Under the pieces are notes generated by a model. It made no database searches and was not told where the DNA came from. It saw only the letters and a program-made list of their open reading frames with translations. From Gemmataceae bacterium (lineage in GTDB: Bacteria; Planctomycetota; Planctomycetia; Gemmatales; Gemmataceae): a stretch of DNA of 64,000 nt. The position numbers and the translations under genes were made by a program. Of the stretch, positions 51,608-60,901 are shown in pieces. Position 1 is the stretch's first letter, and every line of letters starts with the position of its first letter. Where the stretch lies: positions 78,688-142,687 of the forward strand of contig JANWVV010000005.1 of NCBI GenBank assembly GCA_025055795.1. Reading direction: 5' to 3'.

Positions 51608-54600
51608 ATGGCTGGAAATACCCGTTCATGGTCTGGAATTGGCAGTTATTTCGTGTCTGTGTGGTACAGGCGAGGGGGTGGTGCCGCTTTACTCATCGCC
51701 GCGATCGCCTTGCTAATAGGCTGGATTGATCGGTGGAGTGGCGCGCGAGCACGCGGTCAGGTTCAGGTAGTGCCTCTTCAGCCTCCGCCGATTAACCGTC
51801 AGCCCGAGCCAACTGACAAGAAAGATAAGGACGCCACAGAAGATCGGCCGGAAGACGAAGAAAATATACCCTTTACCTTTCCTTACGATCGCAACGTACG
51901 CAATTATCTGCAGGGTGCCCGCGAATATTTGGCAGGATCCAAGCAGCCCCCGTGGCAAACCGTAACCGCTCTGCTGCAGAACATCTTGGAAGCGAAAAGC
52001 GATTCTTTTTTCAGCACCTACTACACCGTCGGTGGTAAGAAAAAGCTCCATCGCGTCAGCGTCCGGACCGAAGCAAATCGGATCATCGCTTCTTTTCCCA
52101 AAGAGGGTTTGGAGTTCTACCAACAGGCCTATGGCCAAACAGCGTCCGCGCAGTTGGACGAGGCCATCCGCCAGAATTATGATGTGGCCCGGCTCACTGA
52201 AGTATCCCAGAAGTATTTCCACACGCGGGCCGGTGGCGAAGCCACGGTGTTACTGGGCTCGTTGCATTTGGAACGGGGCAACTACCTGGAAGCCGCCTAT
52301 GCCTTCGAGCGGCTCTGGCAACGACCCAACAGCGAAGAGCTGAAAACCCCCCTGACCCTATTCAAAGCGACCTTGGCATTTCGCCGCAGTGGCGATCCAC
52401 GTCATGCCGAACTGCTCAAAGAGGTGTTACCCGCACTCCAGCGGGCAATATCACGCGAGGGCTTGCGGATCGGCCAGCGTCAGTACACCTATGAACAGGT
52501 TCTAGCCGAAATCGAAAGGCCTGTGGAAGGTCTCCGCATCGTCAACACGTTAACGGAATGGCCGGTACGCGGGGGTACACCCGCCCGTAACGGACTTAGT
52601 GCCGCTGGCCCGCCCTTTTTGGTGCCGTTGTTTCAATTCCGACTGTTACCGTACACCAATCAGCCCGGGGCGCAACAGGCCAGCGAGTGGATCAAGCAGG
52701 AGTTGGAAGGGTTGTATGCTCAAAGAGGCCGTTCGCAACAGCGGCCGGATGCTCGCCTGCCCGGGTTTTTCCCCATCACGACAAACGAAATGGTCATTTT
52801 CCGCACTTACGACGGCATCTACGCCGTGGCCACCCGAGATCACGTTGTACATGACCGTGTAGTTCGTGCAGGCGAGTTGCTATGGGCCTCACGCACCGAA
52901 GCCGGTTTGTATCAGCTTTTGACCACCGAGGAACACGATGCCCGAGCCACGGTGCAACAGTGGTGGAGTCAAATCAAATCCTCGCCCTTGGCTAGCATGC
53001 TTTATGAAAATGTCCTTGTGGGTGGCTTGTCCCACGATGGCGTTTACGCCTACTACGTCGACGATGTGTGGCTGACCCCACCTCCTAGCCCCAATAATCC
53101 CGACTTCGGCATCATCACCGTGCCTAATTACCGGCGGGAATCGGTCTTGGGTAAGTATGTGCATGCGGGGCAACTCGTTGCCGTGCACCTCAAAACGGGA
53201 AATCGCGTTTGGCAATTGGGACGGATGATCGAGCGCCGCTTCCCCGGCGACCCATTGCCGCCGCCTCTACCTCCGCCGTTGAACGAGGAGGAAGCTGACC
53301 AGGCCTCCAGTGCGTTTCATCTTTGCCTCGATGCCATTTTTCTCGGCCCCCCCTTGCCACTCAACGGCAAACTATACGTACTGATCGAGCAAGCCGGAGT
53401 CATTCGCTTGTTGTGTCTGGATCCGTACAATCTGGAAGCCGTCCCCGGCCGACCGCACATCCGCACCCCCGTCTTGCTCTGGAGCCAACGGCTGGGTCAG
53501 CCGGCCCAATCCTTACCCCAAGATGCCGTCCGTCGATTTCAGGGTTGCCAACTGGCAGCTAGCGACGGCATCATGATTTGCCCAACCAATTCGGGTGCGG
53601 TCGTTGCTGTGGATCTGATGTCACGCAGCCTGCTATGGGCATACGGCTATAACCGTCTGCCGAAGACCGTCACTCCTAACCCAGGAGGAGTGATTATCCG
53701 TCCCGGGATGCCCATCACTTACGACAGTCTGCTCAAAGTGGATCGCTGGCATGCGACAGGACCGATCATTGCTTCGGGTCGGGTGCTACTGACCGCTTAC
53801 GACTCCGATCGCCTGGACTGCCTGGAATTACGCACCGGGCGATTACTCTGGTCCGTCCCTCGTGACGTCAACGATCTGTACGTGGGCGGTGTGATCAATG
53901 ACAAGGTCATCATTGTGGGACGAAATCAGGTACGGGCTTACCATCTTTTTGGTGAAGACACGGAGCAGCAACGACCTCGCCTGGCTTTTGAAGGTCTGGT
54001 TATCCCTCATCCCACGGGTCATGGCGCCGCTGGCAAGGGTGTCTACTACATTCCTGTGCGACCGGAGAATGCCGGGCGGGGCGATACTGCTGCTGCGGAA
54101 ATCTGGGCCATCGACGTCGAAACGGGCACTGTCCGGTCCAAAACGGCCGCACGCTTACTCAATAACAACGCCGAACTGGCTCGCTTTGGTTTGGGGAACC
54201 TGGTGTATCAGGACCACGTGGTCCTGGCCCAGTCTGCCTGGGAGATTACCGCCTTTCCCCATCTGGAGCAGAAGCGTCAGGAGATGGACCGTCTGCTTGC
54301 CGCCAATCCCAACGATCCTCTCGGGCTGTTTACGCGGGGTGAACTGCATCTGGACGAAGGCAAAATTGCTGAAGCACTTCGCGATTTCGATGCAGCCATG
54401 CGGAACAAATTGCCCGAGGACAAACTGCCTCTGTTGCGCGAGAAACGCTACATTGCACTCACGGAGTTACTCAGCAAAGACTTTGCTGCGGCGGAAGCAT
54501 ACCTGAGTGAATATAAGGCCCTTTGCGAAGTGCCAGCCACGCCGGGGGAGCTGCCGGAGGACAAAATCCGTCGTCAGGAAGAAACAGAGCGTCGCCTGCG

Positions 54601-56719
54601 GAATTTTGAGTATCTGATGGCCCGCGGTCGGGAAAAGCAAGGCCGGCTTGTAGAAGCTTTTGAGCATTACATGAACCTGGCCGGATTGGGAGATGCCCGG
54701 AAACTGATCGATATGCCTGATGAACCGAATGTGCGGGTACGGGCGGATGTCTGGGCCCGGGGGCGGATCGAGGCACTTCTGCAGGGGTCGGCGACCGCTG
54801 CAGCGCGACGCGCATTGGAAGAGCGGGTGGTGCGCGAATGGCAGGAGATCCGTCAGAGCAACGACCTGTCACGCTTGCGCCGTTTTGTGACCATTTTCGG
54901 CCCGCATCTGCCCGTGGGCGCTGAAGCCCAGTTCCACCTGGTGGATCGACTTCAGGAAAGTCGCAATGCCGCGGACCTGCTCGAGGCCCAACAGCTATTA
55001 CTGCAACTACGTCTGGCCGCCGTCGACCGCACCCAGCAGGCCCGTGCCATCGAACGGCTGGCCAGCATCCTCATTCAGCAGCGTCACCTGGAAGACGCTG
55101 TAGCCCTCTACCTCCAACTGGAACGGGATTACCCCGACGTGGTTATCCGCAACAACACCACGGGAGCCGACTTTGCCATCCGCCTGCTGACGGATAAACG
55201 CCTGTTACCCTATCTGGAGCCGCAACGCTACCCCTTGCCCAGCCGCTATAAAGCGGAGTTCCGGCAGGAACCGCAACCTGTACAACCCCAATTCGAGCTG
55301 GAGCCCAGGGGCGAGCTGTTCCCCATGTACCGCCGCTATCGCTTTGTGTTGGATCAGGCCGTCGCCGGCAATGGTAGCTGGTCGTTACGCGTGTTCGACA
55401 AAGTGACGGGCAAGGAGGAAATGCGGTTCAGTGGCATTCCCCCGCAGGCCACCTTCTACCTGCCCAACGGCAGTGGTATCGCCCGCAGTCTGCAGGCGCA
55501 TGGCCACCTGCTGCTGCTGCATTTTGGCTATCTGGTCTATTGCTACGACCTCAGCCAAGGACGCGACAATCGCACGGAATTGTGGAAGATCAATCTTCTG
55601 GGTGAAGGAAATGGTCCAAATCCGAATCGAGGCATCCAGACACAGGTGACAGCAGACGGCGATGTCATGATCCGGTATGACGCCAACTTCACCATCACAG
55701 TGGGGAAAGCTGCCGTGTTGCAGCCCAGCTATGTGGCAGTGCTCACGGCCAACGGTCTGGAGGTTTTCGAGCCGCGGTCTCTCAGCCGCCGTTTGTGGAT
55801 CCGTCAGGATATCAAGGATCGCACCCAGCTCTACGGTGACGATCGTCATCTGGTGTTAGTGGAAGTCAATGCTCAAGGACGACCACAGGCGACTCGCGTT
55901 TTGCGGGCGGTTGATGGTGCAGCAGTGCCTCAAGCCCCTGATCTAGGAGCAACCCTGGCTGGTGCACGCAGCAGTACGATAGTTGGTACCCACGCCTTGC
56001 TAACGGAAGGGGGAGGCGAACGACCGCTGGTGTTACGTCGCTTGGATTTGACGTCCGGCAAAGAACTATGGCGCAGCGAGCATCCCGCGCAAGGACTACC
56101 GATTCGTTCGCTGACCGCCGATTGGACGGGCGTTTTGGATACTACCTCGGGCGAGGCTACACTGATCGACGCCCTCACCGGTCAGGTACGGGCCCGCCTC
56201 CGCATTGATGCCGAAAATCTGGACTCCCACGTCAAAGCGTGCACTCAAGTGCATCTGCTAACAGATCCACTCCGCTACTATCTGATACTGGATCAAAATC
56301 CGAACAAGCCGGCACCCAACGGTCGACGACGTGCCAACTTAGGTGGCGGCCAAAGCCTCAATCTGCTCAACATTAATGGCCCGATCTACGCCTTTGATCG
56401 GGCCAACGGCCAGCGACTGTGGTACCACGGCGAAGGTATCCTTGAACAGCATCAGCTGGTCATTGACCGCTTCGAGGAACTGCCTGTGCTCATCGCGGCT
56501 GCTCCCTGCAATAATCGACAAGGGACAATTGTCTATCAGACAACGATCATCGAGAAGGACCGGGGCCGACTGCTGTTTGACCGCACTCTACCTTGGCAGG
56601 GTTTCTTCCAAAAGCTGGATGTCAACCTCAAGACTGGCGAGATTGTCGTGGGAACCTACAATCAACGCTTACGTCTGATCCCTGACGATAATCCAACGGC
56701 CTCATCCTCACCGCAGTGA
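51608..56719 (+). CDS. very large beta-propeller / TPR protein with membrane anchor
   Basis: About 1703 residues. A membrane anchor (AALLIAAIALLIGW) lies near residue 30, then a Pro/Asp/Glu-rich linker. The next region is helical with TPR-like repeats (LHLERGNYLEAAYAFERLW). Then come a first set of PQQ-type propeller blades (for example AVDLMSRSLLWAY, CLELRTGRLLWSV), a second TPR region (NPNDPLGLFTRGELHLDEGKIAEALRDFDAAM, and further helix pairs to about residue 1200) and a second propeller (VLTANGLEVFEP, LRRLDLTSGKELWR, YAFDRANGQRLWYHG). ATG at 51608 has AGGA upstream. It is presumably an exported scaffold or BamB-like assembly factor. Function unknown. Confidence 0.83.
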   Translation: MAGNTRSWSGIGSYFVSVWYRRGGGAALLIAAIALLIGWIDRWSGARARGQVQVVPLQPPPINRQPEPTDKKDKDATEDRPEDEENIPFTFPYDRNVRNYLQGAREYLAGSKQPPWQTVTALLQNILEAKSDSFFSTYYTVGGKKKLHRVSVRTEANRIIASFPKEGLEFYQQAYGQTASAQLDEAIRQNYDVARLTEVSQKYFHTRAGGEATVLLGSLHLERGNYLEAAYAFERLWQRPNSEELKTPLTLFKATLAFRRSGDPRHAELLKEVLPALQRAISREGLRIGQRQYTYEQVLAEIERPVEGLRIVNTLTEWPVRGGTPARNGLSAAGPPFLVPLFQFRLLPYTNQPGAQQASEWIKQELEGLYAQRGRSQQRPDARLPGFFPITTNEMVIFRTYDGIYAVATRDHVVHDRVVRAGELLWASRTEAGLYQLLTTEEHDARATVQQWWSQIKSSPLASMLYENVLVGGLSHDGVYAYYVDDVWLTPPPSPNNPDFGIITVPNYRRESVLGKYVHAGQLVAVHLKTGNRVWQLGRMIERRFPGDPLPPPLPPPLNEEEADQASSAFHLCLDAIFLGPPLPLNGKLYVLIEQAGVIRLLCLDPYNLEAVPGRPHIRTPVLLWSQRLGQPAQSLPQDAVRRFQGCQLAASDGIMICPTNSGAVVAVDLMSRSLLWAYGYNRLPKTVTPNPGGVIIRPGMPITYDSLLKVDRWHATGPIIASGRVLLTAYDSDRLDCLELRTGRLLWSVPRDVNDLYVGGVINDKVIIVGRNQVRAYHLFGEDTEQQRPRLAFEGLVIPHPTGHGAAGKGVYYIPVRPENAGRGDTAAAEIWAIDVETGTVRSKTAARLLNNNAELARFGLGNLVYQDHVVLAQSAWEITAFPHLEQKRQEMDRLLAANPNDPLGLFTRGELHLDEGKIAEALRDFDAAMRNKLPEDKLPLLREKRYIALTELLSKDFAAAEAYLSEYKALCEVPATPGELPEDKIRRQEETERRLRNFEYLMARGREKQGRLVEAFEHYMNLAGLGDARKLIDMPDEPNVRVRADVWARGRIEALLQGSATAAARRALEERVVREWQEIRQSNDLSRLRRFVTIFGPHLPVGAEAQFHLVDRLQESRNAADLLEAQQLLLQLRLAAVDRTQQARAIERLASILIQQRHLEDAVALYLQLERDYPDVVIRNNTTGADFAIRLLTDKRLLPYLEPQRYPLPSRYKAEFRQEPQPVQPQFELEPRGELFPMYRRYRFVLDQAVAGNGSWSLRVFDKVTGKEEMRFSGIPPQATFYLPNGSGIARSLQAHGHLLLLHFGYLVYCYDLSQGRDNRTELWKINLLGEGNGPNPNRGIQTQVTADGDVMIRYDANFTITVGKAAVLQPSYVAVLTANGLEVFEPRSLSRRLWIRQDIKDRTQLYGDDRHLVLVEVNAQGRPQATRVLRAVDGAAVPQAPDLGATLAGARSSTIVGTHALLTEGGGERPLVLRRLDLTSGKELWRSEHPAQGLPIRSLTADWTGVLDTTSGEATLIDALTGQVRARLRIDAENLDSHVKACTQVHLLTDPLRYYLILDQNPNKPAPNGRRRANLGGGQSLNLLNINGPIYAFDRANGQRLWYHGEGILEQHQLVIDRFEELPVLIAAAPCNNRQGTIVYQTTIIEKDRGRLLFDRTLPWQGFFQKLDVNLKTGEIVVGTYNQRLRLIPDDNPTASSSPQ

Positions 56720-56858
56720 TCCAAATGCAGTAATTGTTGGTCGCAAAGACAGATGCTGGTTCAGATTATCCCCTCTGCTAGTCCCTGTTTTTCTTGAAAG
56801 GCCAGTACGCTTGCTGTACTAATTGTTCAGCAGACGCGGCTGGTGCCCAGAACAAGAT

Positions 56859-58112
56859 TCAGACGACTATCGCGTCAACGCCTGCTAGACGTTGAGCAGG
56901 TCCGAAGGCAATAACCGTACAGGTATCGACAGGATACAGATCCAGACAGGTACGGATGTCGTCCAATTGAACGGCATCATACAAACGCAGTTCAGTATCG
57001 ACGTCGTGGTAGCTGCCCGTTGTCAGCCATTGACGGGCCAGAGAACTCATGCGGCCCATGGGTCGCTCCGAGGCCCGCACAATGCGTGAGGCGATTTTGT
57101 TTTTGGCGACACGTAGTTCTTCATCGGTGATGCCGTGTTGCTGCACTTCGGCAAGGATGCGTTGGACTCTCTCCAGGTTGGCCTCGGCTACTTCTGCTTC
57201 GCACGAAAAGGAAGTATGAATGCAACCACTGCCGTCGTGTTCGTAATAGTTGCAATCGGCTGACTCCGCGTGGCCGGGATCAACTAGTTCCCAGTACAGT
57301 CGGCTTCCGCGGTCGTCGCCGATGGCCATAGCCAGAATGTCCCCGGCAAAGCGATGCGGTGATCCGGCAGGGGGGCCAGCGGTGAGAAGCATCACATGTT
57401 CCTGCAGAACTCGTTCGCGGGTGAGCACGAAGGTTCCAGGATCACGTCGCCATTCACGCCGGTCAGTCCGACCACTGCTTCCGCGGAACCATTGGCCACA
57501 ATGTTGCCGGGCTAACGACGTTACCAGCTCCGCATCGATTGGTCCGGCCACACTGACAACGATGTTGGCTGCCCCGTAGCGTCGCTCGAAATACGCCAAC
57601 ATCTGCTCACGGGTCAGCGCTTGAATACTGCTTTGAGTCCCAAGGATACTGTGCCCGAGGGGATGACCATTGTAGTACAGTTTACGAGCATGTTCCCACG
57701 CCACCGACTCGGGCACGTCTTCGTACATGCGGATCTCTTCGAGGATGACCTTTTTTTCCGTTTCGAAGTCCTCAGGCCGCAGGCTAGGACGCAAAATGTC
57801 GGCCAGGATGTCAAATGCAACTGGCAGATATTCGGGCAGTACAGCGGCATAGAAGACGGTATTTTCCTCGCTGGTATACGCGTTGTAGGCCGCACCAATG
57901 CGGTCGAAGTCCCGGTTGACGTCCCAAGCACTACGCCGGGCTGTCCCTTTGAAAGTCATGTGCTCCAGGAAATGCGACACACCGGCCTCAGCCTCGGTTT
58001 CATCTCGTGCACCGGTGTTGACAAAAAACCCTACCGCTACGGAGCGGGCCGTGGGCACCGTTTCCACTAGTACTGTCAGACCGTTCTCCAACCTCGTATG
58101 GAAAAAGGGCAT
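56859..58112 (-). CDS. M16 zinc peptidase (processing-peptidase-like), catalytic
   Basis: 417 residues. The inverted zinc motif is complete: H47, E50 and H51 (GVSHFLEHMTFKG), with the third ligand in KVILEEI (about residue 125). The R/Y pair of the C-terminal half is GDDRGSRLYWELVD. It is similar in length to mitochondrial-processing-peptidase-beta-like bacterial enzymes (PqqL/YmxG type), which degrade peptides or process signal segments. GAGG precedes the ATG. A second M16 gene lacking the motif lies upstream on the same strand, with a small membrane protein between them; the pair probably forms a heterodimer. Confidence 0.93.
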   Translation of the reverse strand: MPFFHTRLENGLTVLVETVPTARSVAVGFFVNTGARDETEAEAGVSHFLEHMTFKGTARRSAWDVNRDFDRIGAAYNAYTSEENTVFYAAVLPEYLPVAFDILADILRPSLRPEDFETEKKVILEEIRMYEDVPESVAWEHARKLYYNGHPLGHSILGTQSSIQALTREQMLAYFERRYGAANIVVSVAGPIDAELVTSLARQHCGQWFRGSSGRTDRREWRRDPGTFVLTRERVLQEHVMLLTAGPPAGSPHRFAGDILAMAIGDDRGSRLYWELVDPGHAESADCNYYEHDGSGCIHTSFSCEAEVAEANLERVQRILAEVQQHGITDEELRVAKNKIASRIVRASERPMGRMSSLARQWLTTGSYHDVDTELRLYDAVQLDDIRTCLDLYPVDTCTVIAFGPAQRLAGVDAIVV

Positions 58113-58223
58113 TGGTTACCTCATCGCATTAACTGAGTGCTTCGCTGTCTGATCTTCGCCTGAATGTGAACTGTGCCGATACGGCTTCAGGATGAAGTCA
58201 CTTTCTAAAGTGTGTCCTCGCCT

Positions 58224-58385
58224 TCAAGGATAGCCGCGGTACCAGAATATCCACGCTAACACCCCGACCAGCCATGCAATCACCAACCAGATATACGCAA
58301 TCACAAAGGGTGCAGCGATTTCGTCCCGTTCCTTGATGAATCCTGAATACTCACTTTTTTCCACCTTATGACCCGTTGCGTCCAT
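58224..58385 (-). CDS. 53-residue single-pass membrane protein between two M16 peptidases
   Basis: This frame was found by reading the gap. It has 53 residues: a charged N-terminus (MDATGHKVEKSEYSGF, then KERDEIAAP) and one long membrane helix with many Trp (PFVIAYIWLVIAWLVGVLAW), ending FWYRGYP. AGAGGAG lies about nine bases before the ATG at 58385, a strong ribosome binding site, so it is very likely translated. It lies between two M16 peptidase genes on the same strand, 83 and 111 bases from them. It may anchor or regulate the peptidase pair; this is inference. Confidence 0.75.
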   Translation of the reverse strand: MDATGHKVEKSEYSGFIKERDEIAAPFVIAYIWLVIAWLVGVLAWIFWYRGYP

Positions 58386-58468
58386 CACGTCCTACTCCTC
58401 TAAGGTTTACTGCTGCTCCGTGGCGTTGGTGGCCCTTAAGGAACCTCGAGAGTTTGAACCATTAGAGC

Positions 58469-59737
58469 CTAGCGAGGTTGCTTCTCGTAAGGTACGCAAC
58501 TAGATGGTAACTGTAAGGGTCGTGGACCTAGTGTCACAACGGTAACTGGTTCGCATGGGTAAGCACGGGCGTGTTCGAGGACGATTTGGGGGGTAAGACT
58601 GTCGATGATTTGTTGCATTTCCTCAAAAGTGCGAACACGGCCGAGGAAGAACCAATCGGAGGCCATGATGGCGGCTCGGGCTCCAGTCGATTCCTGTTGC
58701 ATGATCAAGCCCGATTTCAAGCCGGCTTTGATTCGTTCCACCTCGTCCGTATCGACACCTTCCTGAATTCTATGCAACTCGCGGATGGTCACCTCCAGCG
58801 TTTGCTGGGCACGATCGGCACCGGTCCCGGCATAGCCGACGATGGCCGCCACATGACGGAAGGTCTTGTGTTGCAACGAGATGGCATAGCATAATCCCCG
58901 CTTCTCACGGACTTCGGTGAAAAGTCGGGAGCTCATACCCCCGCATAAAATCATTTCGGCGGCTCGCGCTGCGTAATACTGCGGGTGGTTGACCGGCACA
59001 CTGGGGTAGGCAAAGGCAATGTGGGTCTGATGGGTGTCTTTATGCAGATGCCGCGATTGTGGTTGGTGAGCGGTTATCTGCAGCTCGGGCAATGATCCAG
59101 GGGGCCAATCCCCGAATAGCCGCTCGACGGTTTCCCTCAGTTGCATCCAATTAATGTCGCCGGCCACGGCCAATATGATGCCATTAGGTTTGAAACACCG
59201 TTCATAGTGGGCCCGTAGGGAACTAGCCGTGACGGCACGAATCCCCTCTGCTGTGCCATAGGAATCCTGATTCAAAGGTGGAGGAAAATAAACCTGATGC
59301 AACTCAATCCGCACTTTGCTAGCGGGGTTGTCCTCGAGCGAGTCGAGGTCCTGCAGAGCTAGTGATTGTACTGCAGGTAATTCTTCTTCGGGCAGATGTG
59401 GACGACGCAGAATGTCCGCATAAACTTCCAGGATAGCGGGCAGGTGCCGTCCTAGGGAAGAACAGCCGAGATGGAGGGCCAGCCGCCCCGCCGTTTCCGA
59501 TCGATCGGCTCCGAATGCATCCAGCACACTTGCTAGCTCCCGGTGGGAGCGGCTTCCCGCCCCCCGAACAATCATTTCCGCCAGCAAGCTACTGATGCCA
59601 CGCTGGTCGGGTGGATCATAGGCAGATCCTCCTGGAATCAGAAAATTAAATGCCGCGGAGCGGACGTGTTCCATCCGTTCCGCAATCAGCACCATACCAT
59701 TGGTCAGAGTGTGATGGTAAATGGTCGAGGTCGCCAC
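58469..59737 (-). CDS. M16 family protein lacking the HxxEH motif (regulatory subunit)
   Basis: 422 residues with the M16 fold in both halves (RSAAFNFLIPGGSAYDP, then the C-half VREKRGLCYAISLQH, a segment containing the conserved R/Y). The position of HxxEH reads ISSLLAEMI, so no zinc can be bound there. Such proteins pair with an active M16 partner, as in the alpha/beta mitochondrial processing peptidase. The active partner lies downstream on the same strand. The start is GTG at 59737. Confidence 0.9.
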   Translation of the reverse strand: MATSTIYHHTLTNGMVLIAERMEHVRSAAFNFLIPGGSAYDPPDQRGISSLLAEMIVRGAGSRSHRELASVLDAFGADRSETAGRLALHLGCSSLGRHLPAILEVYADILRRPHLPEEELPAVQSLALQDLDSLEDNPASKVRIELHQVYFPPPLNQDSYGTAEGIRAVTASSLRAHYERCFKPNGIILAVAGDINWMQLRETVERLFGDWPPGSLPELQITAHQPQSRHLHKDTHQTHIAFAYPSVPVNHPQYYAARAAEMILCGGMSSRLFTEVREKRGLCYAISLQHKTFRHVAAIVGYAGTGADRAQQTLEVTIRELHRIQEGVDTDEVERIKAGLKSGLIMQQESTGARAAIMASDWFFLGRVRTFEEMQQIIDSLTPQIVLEHARAYPCEPVTVVTLGPRPLQLPSSCVPYEKQPR

Positions 59738-59865
59738 AGATCAAATCCCATCTGTTTGTGGATGATCCCCCTTGTCGCTAGGGGATGGAGCTCATCACTG
59801 TGCCCGCCTCCTCAACTCCTCAACGGGCATGAGATTCGTTTATTCGCAAATTAGTCAAAGCTGAT

Positions 59866-60426
59866 TCATCCCTGCCGCTGCGAGCAGCTAGCACTATTGG
59901 CCATTTCGCGGTAAAGTGTTTTGTAGCAACGAAAGCCAGAGCGGCGATAGAGCTGCACTGCCGTTTGATTGCTTGCCGTCACTTCAAGATACACGCGTCG
60001 GGCCCCGGCTCGGTGTAAGCCTTTGAGCGTCTGTTTCAACAAGGCATTCCCCAACCCTCGCCCCCGATGGTTAGGCACCACAGCCACATTAACGATGACC
60101 CCACAGCCAGTCGCATCCAGACTTGACTGAATGCATCCGACGTCGCGTCCCTCCTCCTCTGAAACCACCAACCAGTTAGCCGCGGGACAAAAACCACGCC
60201 AACTTGCTAATCGCTGAACTAGTTCTCGGCAACCACCGAGGCTGCCCAAAGCTACCACGATCTGTGCGTCGATCGTTCCCAAAAAACTCTCGTACAATAC
60301 GATGGCGTGTCGCTCAATCAAACCCTCCGTCCACGTTACCCAAGTGTAGCCAGGCGGCAAAAGGACCTCCTCTTCCGTCTCCTCGTCCAAAGCCCGCTCC
60401 ATTAAATATCGTTTGTAATATCGCAC
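59866..60426 (-). CDS. GNAT family N-acetyltransferase
   Basis: 186 residues. The acetyl-CoA loop is NVAVVPNHRGRGLGNALLKQTL (a V-x-x-x-x-RGxG-x-G/A pattern), followed by YLEVTASNQTAVQLYRRSGF, the usual end of the fold. It is RimI-like in shape; the substrate is not known. GTG at 60426 is the first codon with GAGAG upstream; ATG at 60402 is the alternative. It lies just ahead of the M16 genes on the same strand. Confidence 0.88.
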   Translation of the reverse strand: MRYYKRYLMERALDEETEEEVLLPPGYTWVTWTEGLIERHAIVLYESFLGTIDAQIVVALGSLGGCRELVQRLASWRGFCPAANWLVVSEEEGRDVGCIQSSLDATGCGVIVNVAVVPNHRGRGLGNALLKQTLKGLHRAGARRVYLEVTASNQTAVQLYRRSGFRCYKTLYREMANSASCSQRQG

Positions 60427-60901
60427 CTCTCATCCCCGCTGTTCCCATGAACCCGTATGCTGAAATAACTTCATCACACACACATCGTAATGTATCGCGC
60501 AGTCGTTTTAACTTTAATCTTTAACAAGTTACTAAGCTGATAGCGTCGACGCATGTTAACAAAACAGTACAGGCCAGACCGGCACCTCGAAATTGCTAGA
60601 TACGGCAAATAGCTCATAGCTACAAGAAATTAATCGCTTATGTCATGATTGAAGCCAATCGCTGCAGCAAAAATCAGTCATTTACGGCCATGAGTCTAAA
60701 ACTGTTTCAACTATACTTAGACTTTCGTTAGGGTAACGAAGGACAGGGTCTCTGAATTTAACGGTGAACACATGAGGGAGTTGTTTTTAATCGTAAACGG
60801 ACCAAATGCTACTGTAGCTAAGCATCGACGCAAGTGCAGCCCCCAGGAGTGGCCTTATTTATTGACAAGGCTAGCAAAAGGTCATTGATATATACACACG
60901 A
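60427..60901. other. 475-base gap between GNAT gene and ABC-2-type permease gene
   Basis: No gene, terminator or recognised RNA was seen. It should contain the promoter for the GNAT and M16 genes. Confidence 0.35.

Noticed and set aside
60860..60900. TTGACA with TTGATA at 17 bases, promoter-like on the plus strand
   Set aside because: No plus-strand gene lies downstream; the next 1.3 kb is an antisense coding gene.
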